This document shows positions 36,294 through 44,231 of a stretch of 64,000 bases of DNA, one piece after another. Source of the stretch: Jannaschia sp. CCS1 (lineage in GTDB: Bacteria; Pseudomonadota; Alphaproteobacteria; Rhodobacterales; Rhodobacteraceae); the NCBI RefSeq assembly GCF_000013565.1, contig NC_007802.1, forward strand, positions 2,170,001-2,234,000, in the 5' to 3' direction. The position numbers were made by a program, and so were the translations under genes. The notes under the pieces were generated by a model that saw nothing but the letters and a program-made list of their open reading frames with translations, made no database searches and was not told where the DNA came from. Positions within the stretch are counted from its first letter, which is position 1; each line of letters begins with the position of its first letter.

Positions 36294-37615
36294 TGGGTCA
36301 ACTCCTCAAACGTCGTCGCGACTTCGACGCCCGCCGTCACAAAATCCTGACCGACGACGATGACATCCGCCTGATCCGGCAAGCCCGCCAACAGAACCCC
36401 GCGCGCGGTGTCGCGGATCATCTGAACTTCAACGAACTGGACCACGCCACCGTCCACGATACGGACACCCAGAAGCCCTTCGTCATTGAGCGTCAGGGCG
36501 GAGGCAGGCAGAAGATGGGCGGGCGTGCCATCGGTGCGAACCAGAATATCTGCCGTCTGACCGTCGCGGATTTCCAGATTGCTGTTGGGCACCGTGATCT
36601 CGACCCGGAAGGTCCGCGTGCGCTCATCGGCAGAGCGCGACAGGAACGTGACCTCCCCCTGGACCTGTTGACCGGAGGCCAGTTGCGCCCCCGCCGTGGC
36701 CCCGACCCTGATCCGGTCGACCTGCGCCTCGGGCACGAAGCCCACCAGTTTGATCGGATCAAGTTGGATGATCGTGGCGCAGATTGTGCCGGGCTGCATC
36801 AGCGCGCCCAATTCTGCCGTGTCAGTCTCCAACAGGCCCGAGAAGGGCGCGCGTATCGTCAGTTGCTCAATCGCTTCTTCCGCGCGGGTCACCGCCGCTT
36901 CTGCCGCGCGCACCCCCGCCAGGGCTGATTGCACGCCCGCTTCAGCACCCTGCACGCCCGCCTGGGCCCCCTGAACGGCGGCCATGGCGCTTTCGACGCC
37001 CGCCTCTGCGGCTGCAACGCCCGCTGTGGCGGACGCGGCGCGGGTGTCAGACCCGAACCCGGATTCGGCCAACCGTGTGGCGGCGTTGCCGTCAATTTCC
37101 GCAGACGTCAGTTGTGCTTCGGCCTGGGCCAGCAGTGCGCGCGCCTCGGGAAGGCGGGCCTGGGCCTCGGGAACACGGGCTTCGGCTTCCGGTACACGGG
37201 CCTCGGCCTCTCCCAAACGGGCCATCGCTTCTTCCAGAGCCGTCTGGGACGTGCCGGGGTCAATTTCACACATCACCTGGCCCGCATTCACGAAGGCGCC
37301 TGCGCGGATCGGGGTGGAAATAATGCGACCAGAGGTCTCAGACGCCACATCAACAAGGCGCAGGGCCTCTGTCCGGCCCCGCAATTGCACGGCGTTTTCC
37401 GTCACTTGTGCCTCGGACCGGCGCACAACCACGCTGATCAGGCCATCATCGGCAGCGGGTGCGACACCGTCATCGACCTCCGCCAATTCTGTGGAGACAT
37501 TGTTGGGCTGCGGGACATAGCGCTCGGCGAAGCTGACCAGCGTCTCGCGGTCGAGAATCGCGAAGTAGAGCACGACGCAAACCAAGGCTGCCGTCAGCAA
37601 AGGAAACAGTTTCAT
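36290..37615 (-). CDS. RND efflux periplasmic adaptor (membrane fusion protein)
   Basis: The 441-residue adaptor starts at ATG 37615, with GAGAGGG seven bases upstream; earlier in-frame ATGs lack this. It has an N-terminal anchor (MKLFPLLTAALVCVVLYFAIL), a biotinyl-lipoyl half-motif (VASETSGRIISTPIRAGAFV), and a long Ala/Glu coiled coil (about 125-250) built from near-repeats such as EARVPEAEARVPEAQARLPEA and VQGAQAGVQGAEAGVQ. The second lipoyl half (IRAPFSGLLETDTAELGAL) and the beta-barrel domain follow. It links the RND pump to an outer-membrane channel. Transcription starts from a promoter flanked by two palindromic operators. Confidence 0.93.
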   Translation of the reverse strand: MKLFPLLTAALVCVVLYFAILDRETLVSFAERYVPQPNNVSTELAEVDDGVAPAADDGLISVVVRRSEAQVTENAVQLRGRTEALRLVDVASETSGRIISTPIRAGAFVNAGQVMCEIDPGTSQTALEEAMARLGEAEARVPEAEARVPEAQARLPEARALLAQAEAQLTSAEIDGNAATRLAESGFGSDTRAASATAGVAAAEAGVESAMAAVQGAQAGVQGAEAGVQSALAGVRAAEAAVTRAEEAIEQLTIRAPFSGLLETDTAELGALMQPGTICATIIQLDPIKLVGFVPEAQVDRIRVGATAGAQLASGQQVQGEVTFLSRSADERTRTFRVEITVPNSNLEIRDGQTADILVRTDGTPAHLLPASALTLNDEGLLGVRIVDGGVVQFVEVQMIRDTARGVLLAGLPDQADVIVVGQDFVTAGVEVATTFEELTQ

Positions 37616-37694
37616 CCCAAACCCTCTCATGGGTCCGGGCCCCAGGTGCACGCGGGACGACGGACCGTATCTCAATGACTTTGGTTCTCTTACG

Positions 37695-37759
37695 CTGAAC
37701 CGACCAGTTCAGATTACTTTTTTTGCAACTGCAGCACAAGGCTGAACTGAACGGTTCAG
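37695..37759 (-). promoter_or_regulatory. RND operon promoter bracketed by twin 18-bp palindromic operators
   Basis: Operator 1 (37695-37712) reads CTGAACCGACCAGTTCAG and operator 2 (37742-37759) reads CTGAACTGAACGGTTCAG. Each is a CTGAAC-N6-GTTCAG palindrome; reversed, operator 1 matches operator 2 at 16 of 18 positions. Between them on the minus strand lies a plausible sigma-70 promoter: TTGTGC (37734-37739), a 17-bp spacer and TAATCT (37711-37716). Operator 2 abuts the -35 and operator 1 overlaps the -10. This is the layout of repression by a dimeric TetR-type regulator. No regulator gene is adjacent. Confidence 0.75.
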
Positions 37760-37904
37760 AATAGCCTGCAACGGCCGACACTGTCGTGTCCCGTGCCCAT
37801 GTGCCGATTGTATAGTGGCCCCGGGGGAAGGGGGCCTTGCCCCCATGGTCCAAGGCGGGGTAAGTCGGTCGGAACAATACGTGATCCGGGGTGGAGCGGC
37901 GTCC

Positions 37905-38759
37905 ATGGCCAATACCGACAGTTTTATTGATGAAGTCAGCGAAGAGGTCCGCCGCGACCGTCTTTACGCGCTGATGCGGCGGTGGGGTTGGATCCCCATT
38001 CTGGTCGTGATCGCAATCGTTGGCGGTGCTGCCTATTTTGAATGGCAGAACGCTCAGCAACGTGCGCAGGCCGAAGCCTTTGGCGATGCGCTTCTCAGCG
38101 CGCTTGATAACGAAGATACCCAGGCGCGGGTCGCGGCCCTTGAAGCGGTGGACGTTCCGTCGGCAGAGGCGGGGATCATCCTGGCACTTTTGGCCGCGGG
38201 CGAAACCGCCAATGGTGAGGATCGGGCAGGCGCGGCGGCCCGTTTGCGGGCGGCGGCAGAGGCACCCGGCGTCGCGCGTCGCTACGTTGATCTGGCGCTT
38301 TTGAAGGCAGAAATGCTTGACCCGGCCCCGGAAGCAGAGGCCCGCGCCACGCTGGAGGCGCTCGCCGCCCCCGGCGCGCCGTACTCTGCCTTGGCCGAAG
38401 AGCAACTGGCCCTGATGGAGGTCCGTGCCGGTGATCTGGACGCGGGCCTTGACCGCCTGCGCGCCATCGAGCGGAGCGCGGCGGCAACGGCAGGCTTGCA
38501 ACAACGCGCCGCGCAGTTGATTGTGGCGTTGGAAAGTGGCGCCGTGCTGGTCGATCCCCCCCTGGACGCTGACCCGGTGGACGACGCGCCGGTCGACGAG
38601 GGTGCTGCCGAGCCGGGCTCCGATGGGCTGCCGGAGGATGCAGCGCCTGAAGACGAGGCGCCCGAGGCTGTTGAGGCCGCTGACGGCGAAGGCGCGGATG
38701 GCGCAAACTTGGACGGCGCAGACGTGGACGACGCGCCTGCGGGCGAAGACGAAGAATAG
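37905..38759 (+). CDS. YfgM-like tetratricopeptide membrane protein
   Basis: The 284-residue protein has the N-terminus of YfgM proteins: SFIDEVSEEVRRDRLYALMRRWG, then a membrane helix (WIPILVVIAIVGGAAYF) and EWQNAQQRAQAEAFGDAL. A TPR-like periplasmic part rich in Ala follows (about 60-205), ending in an acidic, low-complexity tail (about 215-284, many EAPEAVEAADGEGAD-like stretches). The start is ATG 37905 after GTGGAGCGG. In E. coli YfgM associates with the Sec translocon and chaperones, and its gene precedes bamB; the same order holds here. Confidence 0.82.
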   Translation: MANTDSFIDEVSEEVRRDRLYALMRRWGWIPILVVIAIVGGAAYFEWQNAQQRAQAEAFGDALLSALDNEDTQARVAALEAVDVPSAEAGIILALLAAGETANGEDRAGAAARLRAAAEAPGVARRYVDLALLKAEMLDPAPEAEARATLEALAAPGAPYSALAEEQLALMEVRAGDLDAGLDRLRAIERSAAATAGLQQRAAQLIVALESGAVLVDPPLDADPVDDAPVDEGAAEPGSDGLPEDAAPEDEAPEAVEAADGEGADGANLDGADVDDAPAGEDEE

Positions 38760-38865
38760 CGGTCGTGCGCATCAACGCGCCATGCCCGCAAGACGAACAA
38801 CCTGCGGACCAATGCCCGGCCACAACCTGGCGGACAGAGGTCCCGGAACGAGTGGTGGACGCGGC

Positions 38866-40209
38866 ATGAGCCTTGTAGACACGATTTTGCCTTTCAACCT
38901 CCGCCTCAAGATGGGCCTGGCTCTGGCAGCGGCGCTTGCCCTTGCGGGGTGTGAACGGGAAACGATTCTTCCGGGCGAGCGGTTTTCTGTGTCAGACATC
39001 CTGGATGGTGGAACGGGCCTCGACGTCACGTCTGACGCGCCGCGTGCCATCACGCTGCCAAACCCGGTGCGGCTGAATTCCTGGTCCCAGCGCGGCTACG
39101 ACGCGCTCAACCGCACGCCCCATGCGTCCCTTGGTGCGACCCTCACGCCAGCCTGGTCCGCGCCGATTGGCCAGGGCAATACCCGCCGTCACCGTATCTC
39201 CGCCGATCCAGTGGCAGCGGACGGGCGTGTCTTCACCCTCGACAGCCGGGCCGGTGTGGTTGCCACGTCGCTCGCATCCGGGGCCGCGCTCTGGACCGCT
39301 GACCTTCAGCCCGGGTTTGACCGGGGCGGGAATATCTCGGGCGGCGGGCTTGCCGTGTCCGGCGGGCGGCTGTTTGTCACTACAGGTTTCGGAGAGCTGA
39401 TCGCGCTGGATGCGGCCACGGGCGGGATCGCCTGGCGGCAGCGCCTGGATGCCGGTATCGGCGCACCGACCGTTGCCGATGGCACCGTTTATGTCGTGAG
39501 CCGCGATAATGAAGGATGGGCCGTCGATGCCGATACGGGGCGTCTGGACTGGAACGTGCCCGGCACGGCCTCCGGCGCGCTGCTTACCGGAGGGGCCGCG
39601 CCCGCGATCACGGACCGCCTTGTGATCATGCCCTTCGGCTCGGGTGAGATCGGCGGCGTTCTGCGCCGCTCCAGCGCGTTTTTGTGGAATACGTCCGTGG
39701 CGGCAGGCCGCAATGGCGTGGCCTATGCCAACATCAATGACGTGACCAGCGATCCGGTCGTTGTTGGCAACCGCTTCTATGCGGGCAACCAGTCGGGCCG
39801 GGTCGTGGCTTTCGACACTGCACGCGGAGAGCGTCTCTGGCAGGCCGATGAGGGTGCGTATTCGCCGGTCCTGCACACCGGTGGCGACCTGTTCTTCGTG
39901 TCCGACCGCAACGAACTGATCCGGCTCGATGCCAGCACCGGCGCGCGGATCTGGGGCACCGAGCTGCCGCTCTACGTCAATGATCGCGAACGCCGCCGTC
40001 GCGCTGTTTTCACCCATTTCGGGCCGATCCTCGCGGGCGGACGTCTTGTGATGGCGTCGGGCGACGGCAACATCCGGTTCTTCAGCCCGGAATCCGGCGC
40101 ATTGGTCGGGTCGGTGGCTCTGCGGGACGGGGCTGCGACCCATCCGATTGTGGTGGACGGCACCTTGTTGGTCGTGACCGGGGACGGGCGGCTCCAGGCG
40201 TTCCGTTGA
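38866..40209 (+). CDS. BamB-like PQQ-repeat beta-propeller lipoprotein
   Basis: The 447-residue protein has a lipoprotein signal (LGMALAAALALAG-like stretch ending in LALAGCE, Cys about 28). The mature part is a beta-propeller with PQQ-like repeats: ALWTADLQPGFDRG, GRLFVTTGFGELIALDAATGGIAWRQRL, GTVYVVSRDNEGWAVDADTGRLDW, NQSGRVVAFDTARGERLW and DLFFVSDRNELIRLDASTGARIW. BamB is the non-essential propeller of the BAM outer-membrane assembly complex. Being next to the YfgM-like gene supports this call. The start is ATG 38866 (SLVDTILPF). Confidence 0.85.
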   Translation: MSLVDTILPFNLRLKMGLALAAALALAGCERETILPGERFSVSDILDGGTGLDVTSDAPRAITLPNPVRLNSWSQRGYDALNRTPHASLGATLTPAWSAPIGQGNTRRHRISADPVAADGRVFTLDSRAGVVATSLASGAALWTADLQPGFDRGGNISGGGLAVSGGRLFVTTGFGELIALDAATGGIAWRQRLDAGIGAPTVADGTVYVVSRDNEGWAVDADTGRLDWNVPGTASGALLTGGAAPAITDRLVIMPFGSGEIGGVLRRSSAFLWNTSVAAGRNGVAYANINDVTSDPVVVGNRFYAGNQSGRVVAFDTARGERLWQADEGAYSPVLHTGGDLFFVSDRNELIRLDASTGARIWGTELPLYVNDRERRRRAVFTHFGPILAGGRLVMASGDGNIRFFSPESGALVGSVALRDGAATHPIVVDGTLLVVTGDGRLQAFR

Positions 40210-40285
40210 TCCTTACGGGCGCGCCTTGATGGCCGTTGCGGTCCTTGGGGCCCGGTAACGACGCGCTTGCATGGGTCCGCCTTGT

Positions 40286-41044
40286 CTAGTTGAACCAGCC
40301 GATCCGCGTATCGCGGTCAATGCCAACACTGCCAGTGATCACAAAGACCATCACCCGGACGGCGTTTGACCCATAGGCGGCCACCTCCCGCAGGAGCCAC
40401 CGGGTGGGCGTGCGGCGTTCGTGAACCGCGACCGCATCCTGTCCCGGAAGTGGCGCCTCATATCCCGTCACCTCCCACGGCGTGAAGATCCGAAACGTCG
40501 CAATCGCGCGCGGCAGGTGGAAGCGCTGTGTGACCAGCACGACGCGTGTCGTCTCTGTCGGCAAAAGCGGCACGCTGAACGCAGCGTTCTGGATTGTGGA
40601 TCCGGCGGCGGGCTCATTGACGATCGCGTGCTCGGGCACACCATGATCCATAAGGACCCGTGCCATGGCCGTGGAGACCGGATAATCGGCGATGCCCTCG
40701 CCCGTGACCACCACCAAGGGGGCTACAGCTGCACCATAAAGCCCCGCACAGGTTACAGCCCGCGCGCGCGAGGCCGGACCGGCATGATCGGGACCTTGGG
40801 TGGGCGACAGACCCGCACCAAGGCAGATGATCGCGTCATGGGCCTCTGGCACCGGCGGTTCACCGGGCGCGGCAGCGATGTAGACGGCCAACCCGCTCAG
40901 GATCAGAGCGTATGCCGCGATCCCGGCAAGGATCACACGCCCGACGAAGCGGCCAAGACCCCTTATTCCCACTCGATTATCAATTGAGCGAGTAAGAAGT
41001 TGATATTGCTGTGCAAAAAAAATTCCTTGTGCGAATACCGTCAT
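40286..41044 (-). CDS. YdcF/SanA-like protein (DUF218)
   Basis: The protein has 252 residues with one membrane helix (VILAGIAAYALILSGLAVYIAA, about 37-58) and a DUF218 domain: AHDAIICLGAGLS, then VVVTGEG, STAMARVLMDHGVPEHAIVNEPAAGSTIQNA, and VVLVTQRFHLPRA. This is the ElyC/SanA/YdcF pattern, linked to envelope integrity in E. coli. The N-terminal 30 residues before the helix look unusual, and no ribosome-binding site is evident at ATG 41044; GTG at 40972 is a possible later start. The gene marks the edge of the gene-poor stretch that follows. Confidence 0.8.
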   Translation of the reverse strand: MTVFAQGIFFAQQYQLLTRSIDNRVGIRGLGRFVGRVILAGIAAYALILSGLAVYIAAAPGEPPVPEAHDAIICLGAGLSPTQGPDHAGPASRARAVTCAGLYGAAVAPLVVVTGEGIADYPVSTAMARVLMDHGVPEHAIVNEPAAGSTIQNAAFSVPLLPTETTRVVLVTQRFHLPRAIATFRIFTPWEVTGYEAPLPGQDAVAVHERRTPTRWLLREVAAYGSNAVRVMVFVITGSVGIDRDTRIGWFN

Positions 41045-41885
41045 AAAGACCGGCAGATCTTGGGCCTCTTGAAATTGCAGGGTTTTTTACCCGTTCGGCG
41101 TTGAACTCGGCTTCGGAATCTATCGGCGAATGTAGCGGCTTCTGGATTTAATGTACACGAGCGATGCTGAAGTCAGGATTATGCTGGGAGCAGAAATCCT
41201 CCAATCTCAAGACGCTGTAGACGATACATAAATTGTCGACGACCGGTGCTTTGAGCAGTCGCGGCATTCTAGTTCTGGTCAACTCAGTTGCATGCGATGC
41301 TGGCAGTCCGGAGTTTATTTGGAGAGATGAAGGCAGGGAACGTCGTGCTGATCTACAGCTCGGAGCAAGGCCTTCAGCGTCCTTCGCACAGATATCTATT
41401 GAGTTTCATCAAGTGCCTTGAGGCGCGTCTCGATCCTAGTAGATGAAAGCGGCATGGGCTGCGCCCGTATAGAATGTGCCGGGAGTTCTCCACACGCAAA
41501 ACTCGATTATGATCCGCGAGAAGGCGTCTCTAATCCGGACAGGATGGGGTCGACATTGATGCCAATACGATCTCAGGCTGCCTTGGCAGACGCAATATGC
41601 GTTCGTTGATGCTGCTCCAATTGCCTTATGCTCTATCTGTGTCCCACATTGGGCCGCGGCCAAACAAATCTGTTTGTTCAAACAATACGTTCGATGAGAT
41701 CTTGGCGTGTCGTGTCGCCAAGAGTGTATGCAGTAGACACTCGAGAGCGAAATGGCCGCGTGGGCCTCAGCCTAGCAAAAACCAACGCAGATTTCATCTC
41801 AGGTTGTTTCATTTGCGTCGGAGCGCAATCAGGACGTTGGCCCGTGGAACCCAACCCAAACGTCGATAGAGTTGGTGGTCGCAAA
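41045..41885. other. Gene-free, lower-GC stretch at edge of accessory region
   Basis: This 841-bp stretch is visibly poorer in G+C than its neighbours, and no open frame has convincing codon use. It contains two inverted repeats: AACAAA/TTTGTT (41663-41678) and CTTGGCG/CGCCAAG (41701-41722). A 39-codon frame at 41327-41446 lies behind a GGAG, but its spacing is poor. I see no transposase remnant, tRNA or attachment repeat. It may be decayed DNA or regulatory sequence. Confidence 0.5.
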
Positions 41886-42104
41886 CTACTCTTTGACCGC
41901 CTTTTTCAATGCGGATGCAATCGCGGTATCGTCGTCCACATCAGCGACTGCTTCCTTAAGGGACGCGTCAATATCTTCGGCGGGTGTCGCATCGCTGGTC
42001 GCATGGTCAGCGTCGCCCTTTTCGCCGGGCTGGTTCTTGAGGCCGTGGTGCAAGTCAGCGCCATCCGTGTCGATCCTTTCGTCGGCCGGGATATTGGTAT
42101 TCAT
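41886..42104 (-). CDS. Small acidic hydrophilic protein, 72 residues
   Basis: The start is ATG 42104, with AGGAG 7 bases upstream; a longer frame to 42155 has no such signal. The protein is highly charged and polar (NIPADERIDTDGADLHHGLKNQ, then GDADHATSDATPAEDIDASL) and ends in a short helix (ADVDDDTAIASALKKAVKE). It is probably largely disordered. It lies 93 bp downstream of the CsbD gene on the same strand, so the two are likely co-expressed stress proteins. No family is recognised. Confidence 0.6.
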   Translation of the reverse strand: MNTNIPADERIDTDGADLHHGLKNQPGEKGDADHATSDATPAEDIDASLKEAVADVDDDTAIASALKKAVKE

Positions 42105-42197
42105 CTTGCGTCTCCTCATGAAATACGGGGCAAAATTGCGGATGCGCCAGCGCACTTAAGGGCGCTGGCGCATGACGCTTCTGTCAGAGTTCAGTGA

Positions 42198-42395
42198 TTA
42201 ATGCTCGTTCAGGAAGTCATCGACTTCCTGTTTTGCGGCCTCTTTGGTTTTGCCGTATTTGGCTTGGATCTTGCCCTCAAGCGCTTCCCGGTTGCCATTG
42301 ACTTCTGCGATCTCATCGTCTGTTAACTCGCCCCACTTGGCTTTGACGTTGCCCGTCATCTCGTTCCATTTGCCTTCAACTTGGTCCCAGTTCAT
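42198..42395 (-). CDS. CsbD family stress-response protein
   Basis: The 65-residue protein is a clear CsbD family member: MNWDQVEGKWNEMTGNVKAKWGELTDDE at the N-terminus, and AKYGKTKEAAKQEVDDFL at the C-terminus. In Bacillus CsbD is controlled by sigma-B; in Proteobacteria such genes are abundant general-stress targets of unknown biochemical role. A possible, imperfect EcfG-type promoter lies about 125-150 bases upstream on the same strand. The small acidic gene follows. Confidence 0.92.
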   Translation of the reverse strand: MNWDQVEGKWNEMTGNVKAKWGELTDDEIAEVNGNREALEGKIQAKYGKTKEAAKQEVDDFLNEH

Positions 42396-42520
42396 AGCGC
42401 GTCCTTTCTGAAAATAACCCGGCGGCTGCTCGGGTGAGGGAAAATTGCATGCTGGCCACGTCGTTAGGACGTGGAGCGTGTTGCCGATTTCGATCAGCGA
42501 AACGGCTCCCGTAGAGTGTT

Positions 42521-42546
42521 AACAAACGCCGCATGCTCTTAGTTCC
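42521..42546 (-). promoter_or_regulatory. Weak EcfG-like promoter upstream of csbD-type gene
   Basis: On the minus strand GGAAC (42542-42546) is followed 17 bases later by TGTT (42521-42524). The alphaproteobacterial general stress consensus is GGAAC-N16-17-CGTT, so one base of the -10 element differs. Its orientation fits the CsbD gene, but the leader would be over 100 bases long. Confidence 0.3.
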
Positions 42547-42634
42547 GCCAGGCACTAAACCAGGACAGCATACGGAGAAAAATATGTCTGCTGAGGGTAC
42601 GTGGGGGCGGACGTGGTCAAAAAGGTATTGCGAA

Positions 42635-42670
42635 CATCCGAAAAGCATCCATATAACATCCACATGGATG
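42635..42670 (+). promoter_or_regulatory. Tandem CATCC operator with 11-bp phasing upstream of the RHH gene
   Basis: CATCC occurs at 42635-42639, 42646-42650 and 42657-42661, exactly 11 bp apart, i.e. on one face of the helix. The last copy is the left half of the palindrome CATCCACATGGATG (42657-42670). The array ends 10 bases before the ATG of the ribbon-helix-helix gene. Phased tandem half-sites are typical for RHH dimers bound side by side, so autoregulation is likely. Confidence 0.6.
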
Positions 42671-42680
42671 GAGATGAAAT

Positions 42681-43097
42681 ATGGGTGATGTAAGGCAATT
42701 GCGGGACAAGCAGCCGGAGAACGAGAAGATCACAATCAATCTGGGCTTCGTTGACCTTGGGCGGATCGACCTGATGGTGCAGGAGGGGTTCTATTCGAAC
42801 CGGAGCGATCTGATCCGCACGGCGATCCGCAATCAACTGGACACGCATACCGGCGTGGTCGATCAGACGCTTGAGCGGCACACGATGGAATTGGGACTGC
42901 GCGACTATACGGTCGCGGATCTCGAAGCGCTCAGAGATGCGGGCGAGGTGCTGCACGTGAAGGTCGTGGGGCTGGCGCGGATCAGCGCGGAAGTGACCCC
43001 GGAACTGGCGCTGCAAACCATTGGATCGATCACCGTTTTGGGCGCTTTGCAGGCCAATAAAGATGTCAAGACGGCGCTCGCCGACCGCATTAAGTAA
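42681..43097 (+). CDS. Ribbon-helix-helix (CopG-type) transcriptional regulator
   Basis: The 138-residue protein has an RHH motif near the N-terminus: EKITINLGFVDLGRIDLMVQEGFYSNRSDLIRTAIRNQL (about residues 14-52), i.e. a DNA-contacting strand, helix, turn and second helix. The C-terminal half (YTVADLEALRDAGEVLHVKVVGLARI; ELALQTIGSITVLGALQA) would form an oligomerisation or ligand domain, larger than in antitoxins. It starts 30 bp before the PHA depolymerase gene, so it is probably the regulator of that gene and of itself through the phased CATCC repeats. No toxin partner is present. Confidence 0.8.
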   Translation: MGDVRQLRDKQPENEKITINLGFVDLGRIDLMVQEGFYSNRSDLIRTAIRNQLDTHTGVVDQTLERHTMELGLRDYTVADLEALRDAGEVLHVKVVGLARISAEVTPELALQTIGSITVLGALQANKDVKTALADRIK

Positions 43098-43127
43098 GAT
43101 GCGCAACCCTTTATAAGGAATAGATAA

Positions 43128-44231
43128 ATGAAGCTCTTTAACGTAGGCGCGATGCGCCCTGCGACCGATGAGGCGCGTCTGTCGCGCGCCAATGAACTGG
43201 TACAGCGAACGCTGGCGCAACATAATCTTTCTGCCGATTCAACGGGCACTGGTTCGGGCAGGTTGCCTAAGATGGACCCCATATTGTCCCGTCTAACTAA
43301 GGCGGGACATCAGACAACATTCGAACAATCGACCTTGCCGGACGGGGCGCAATTCTTGAGCAACACGTTCACATGCCGATCTGGCAGCCGCGCGTACCGG
43401 ATGTATGTGCCCACGTCAGCCTCACGCGGCGTGTCCGGTGTCGTGATGATGCTGCACGGGTGTACCCAGACCCCCGAAGACTTTGCGGCGGGAACCGGTA
43501 TGAACGCTCTGGCCGAGGATTATGGCTTGATCGTCATCTATCCTGCGCAGTCACGGGGCGACAACGCGCAATCGTGTTGGAACTGGTTCAGTCGTGGCGA
43601 TCAGGGTCGGGGCCGCGGTGAGCCCTCTATTCTCGCGGAACTGGCGATGGAGGTGTGCGCGGACCATGGAATTTCGCGTGATCGCACCTTCGTCGCGGGT
43701 CTGTCTGCGGGCGGCGCGATGGCGGCCATTCTGGGTGAGACTTACCCAGATGTCTTCGCGGCCATTGGCGTTCATTCCGGACTACCAGTGGGTGCGGCGA
43801 AGGATGTCCCCTCGGCATTTGCCGCCATGGGCGGAACGATCCTGGATGCGCCTGTTGCCAACCTCGGCAATACACCGATGCGAACCATCGTATTTCACGG
43901 CTCGGCAGATAGCACCGTGCATCCAAAAAATGGCGATCACGTCGCGCGGCGGGCTTTGGATGCTGGTGCGGGCCAGATACTGCTGACATCTCAGCGTGGG
44001 GAGAAAAATGGCCGAAGCTATACCCAGAGCATTTACAGTGACCCGGCGGGCGCTGCTGTCGTGGAGCACTGGTGCGTAGACGGGCAGCGCCATGCCTGGT
44101 CTGGCGGTCAGGCGGTGGGATCCTACACCGATGCGTCAGGCCCGGACGCCAGCGCGGAAATGGTCCGCTTCTTTCTTAAGGCTGCGGCAGATACCGCCGT
44201 GCACGACAGCCAAACGCCCCGGCGGGATTAA
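43128..44231 (+). CDS. PHB/PHA depolymerase family esterase
   Basis: The 367-residue alpha/beta hydrolase shows the oxyanion segment MMLHGCTQTPEDFAAGTGMN (about residue 105-124), the nucleophile elbow FVAGLSAGGAMAA (Ser about 192), a TIVFHGSADSTVHPKNG stretch with the likely Asp, and VEHWCVDGQRHAWSGG with the catalytic His. This is the short-chain-length PHA depolymerase (type 1) or esterase family. No signal peptide is seen; the first 90 residues are polar and helical, so it is likely intracellular and may act on stored polymer. It follows the RHH regulator by 30 bp and overlaps the convergent transglutaminase by 4 bases. Confidence 0.85.
   Translation: MKLFNVGAMRPATDEARLSRANELVQRTLAQHNLSADSTGTGSGRLPKMDPILSRLTKAGHQTTFEQSTLPDGAQFLSNTFTCRSGSRAYRMYVPTSASRGVSGVVMMLHGCTQTPEDFAAGTGMNALAEDYGLIVIYPAQSRGDNAQSCWNWFSRGDQGRGRGEPSILAELAMEVCADHGISRDRTFVAGLSAGGAMAAILGETYPDVFAAIGVHSGLPVGAAKDVPSAFAAMGGTILDAPVANLGNTPMRTIVFHGSADSTVHPKNGDHVARRALDAGAGQILLTSQRGEKNGRSYTQSIYSDPAGAAVVEHWCVDGQRHAWSGGQAVGSYTDASGPDASAEMVRFFLKAAADTAVHDSQTPRRD

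Noticed and set aside
34509-36350. 613-codon open frame on the plus strand
   Set aside because: It is antisense to the RND permease and reflects codon bias in the high-GC gene.
41327-41446. 39-codon frame in the gene-free region
   Set aside because: GGAG is only two bases from the ATG, and composition is not gene-like; no second line of evidence.
41321-41870. Other GGAAC occurrences in the accessory region (41339, 41847) as EcfG promoters
   Set aside because: Neither has CGTT at 16-17 bases.
42584-42688. 34-codon frame with GGAG upstream, overlapping the RHH start
   Set aside because: The codon content is dictated by the CATCC operator repeats, and the peptide has no leader-like features; a leader peptide cannot be excluded.
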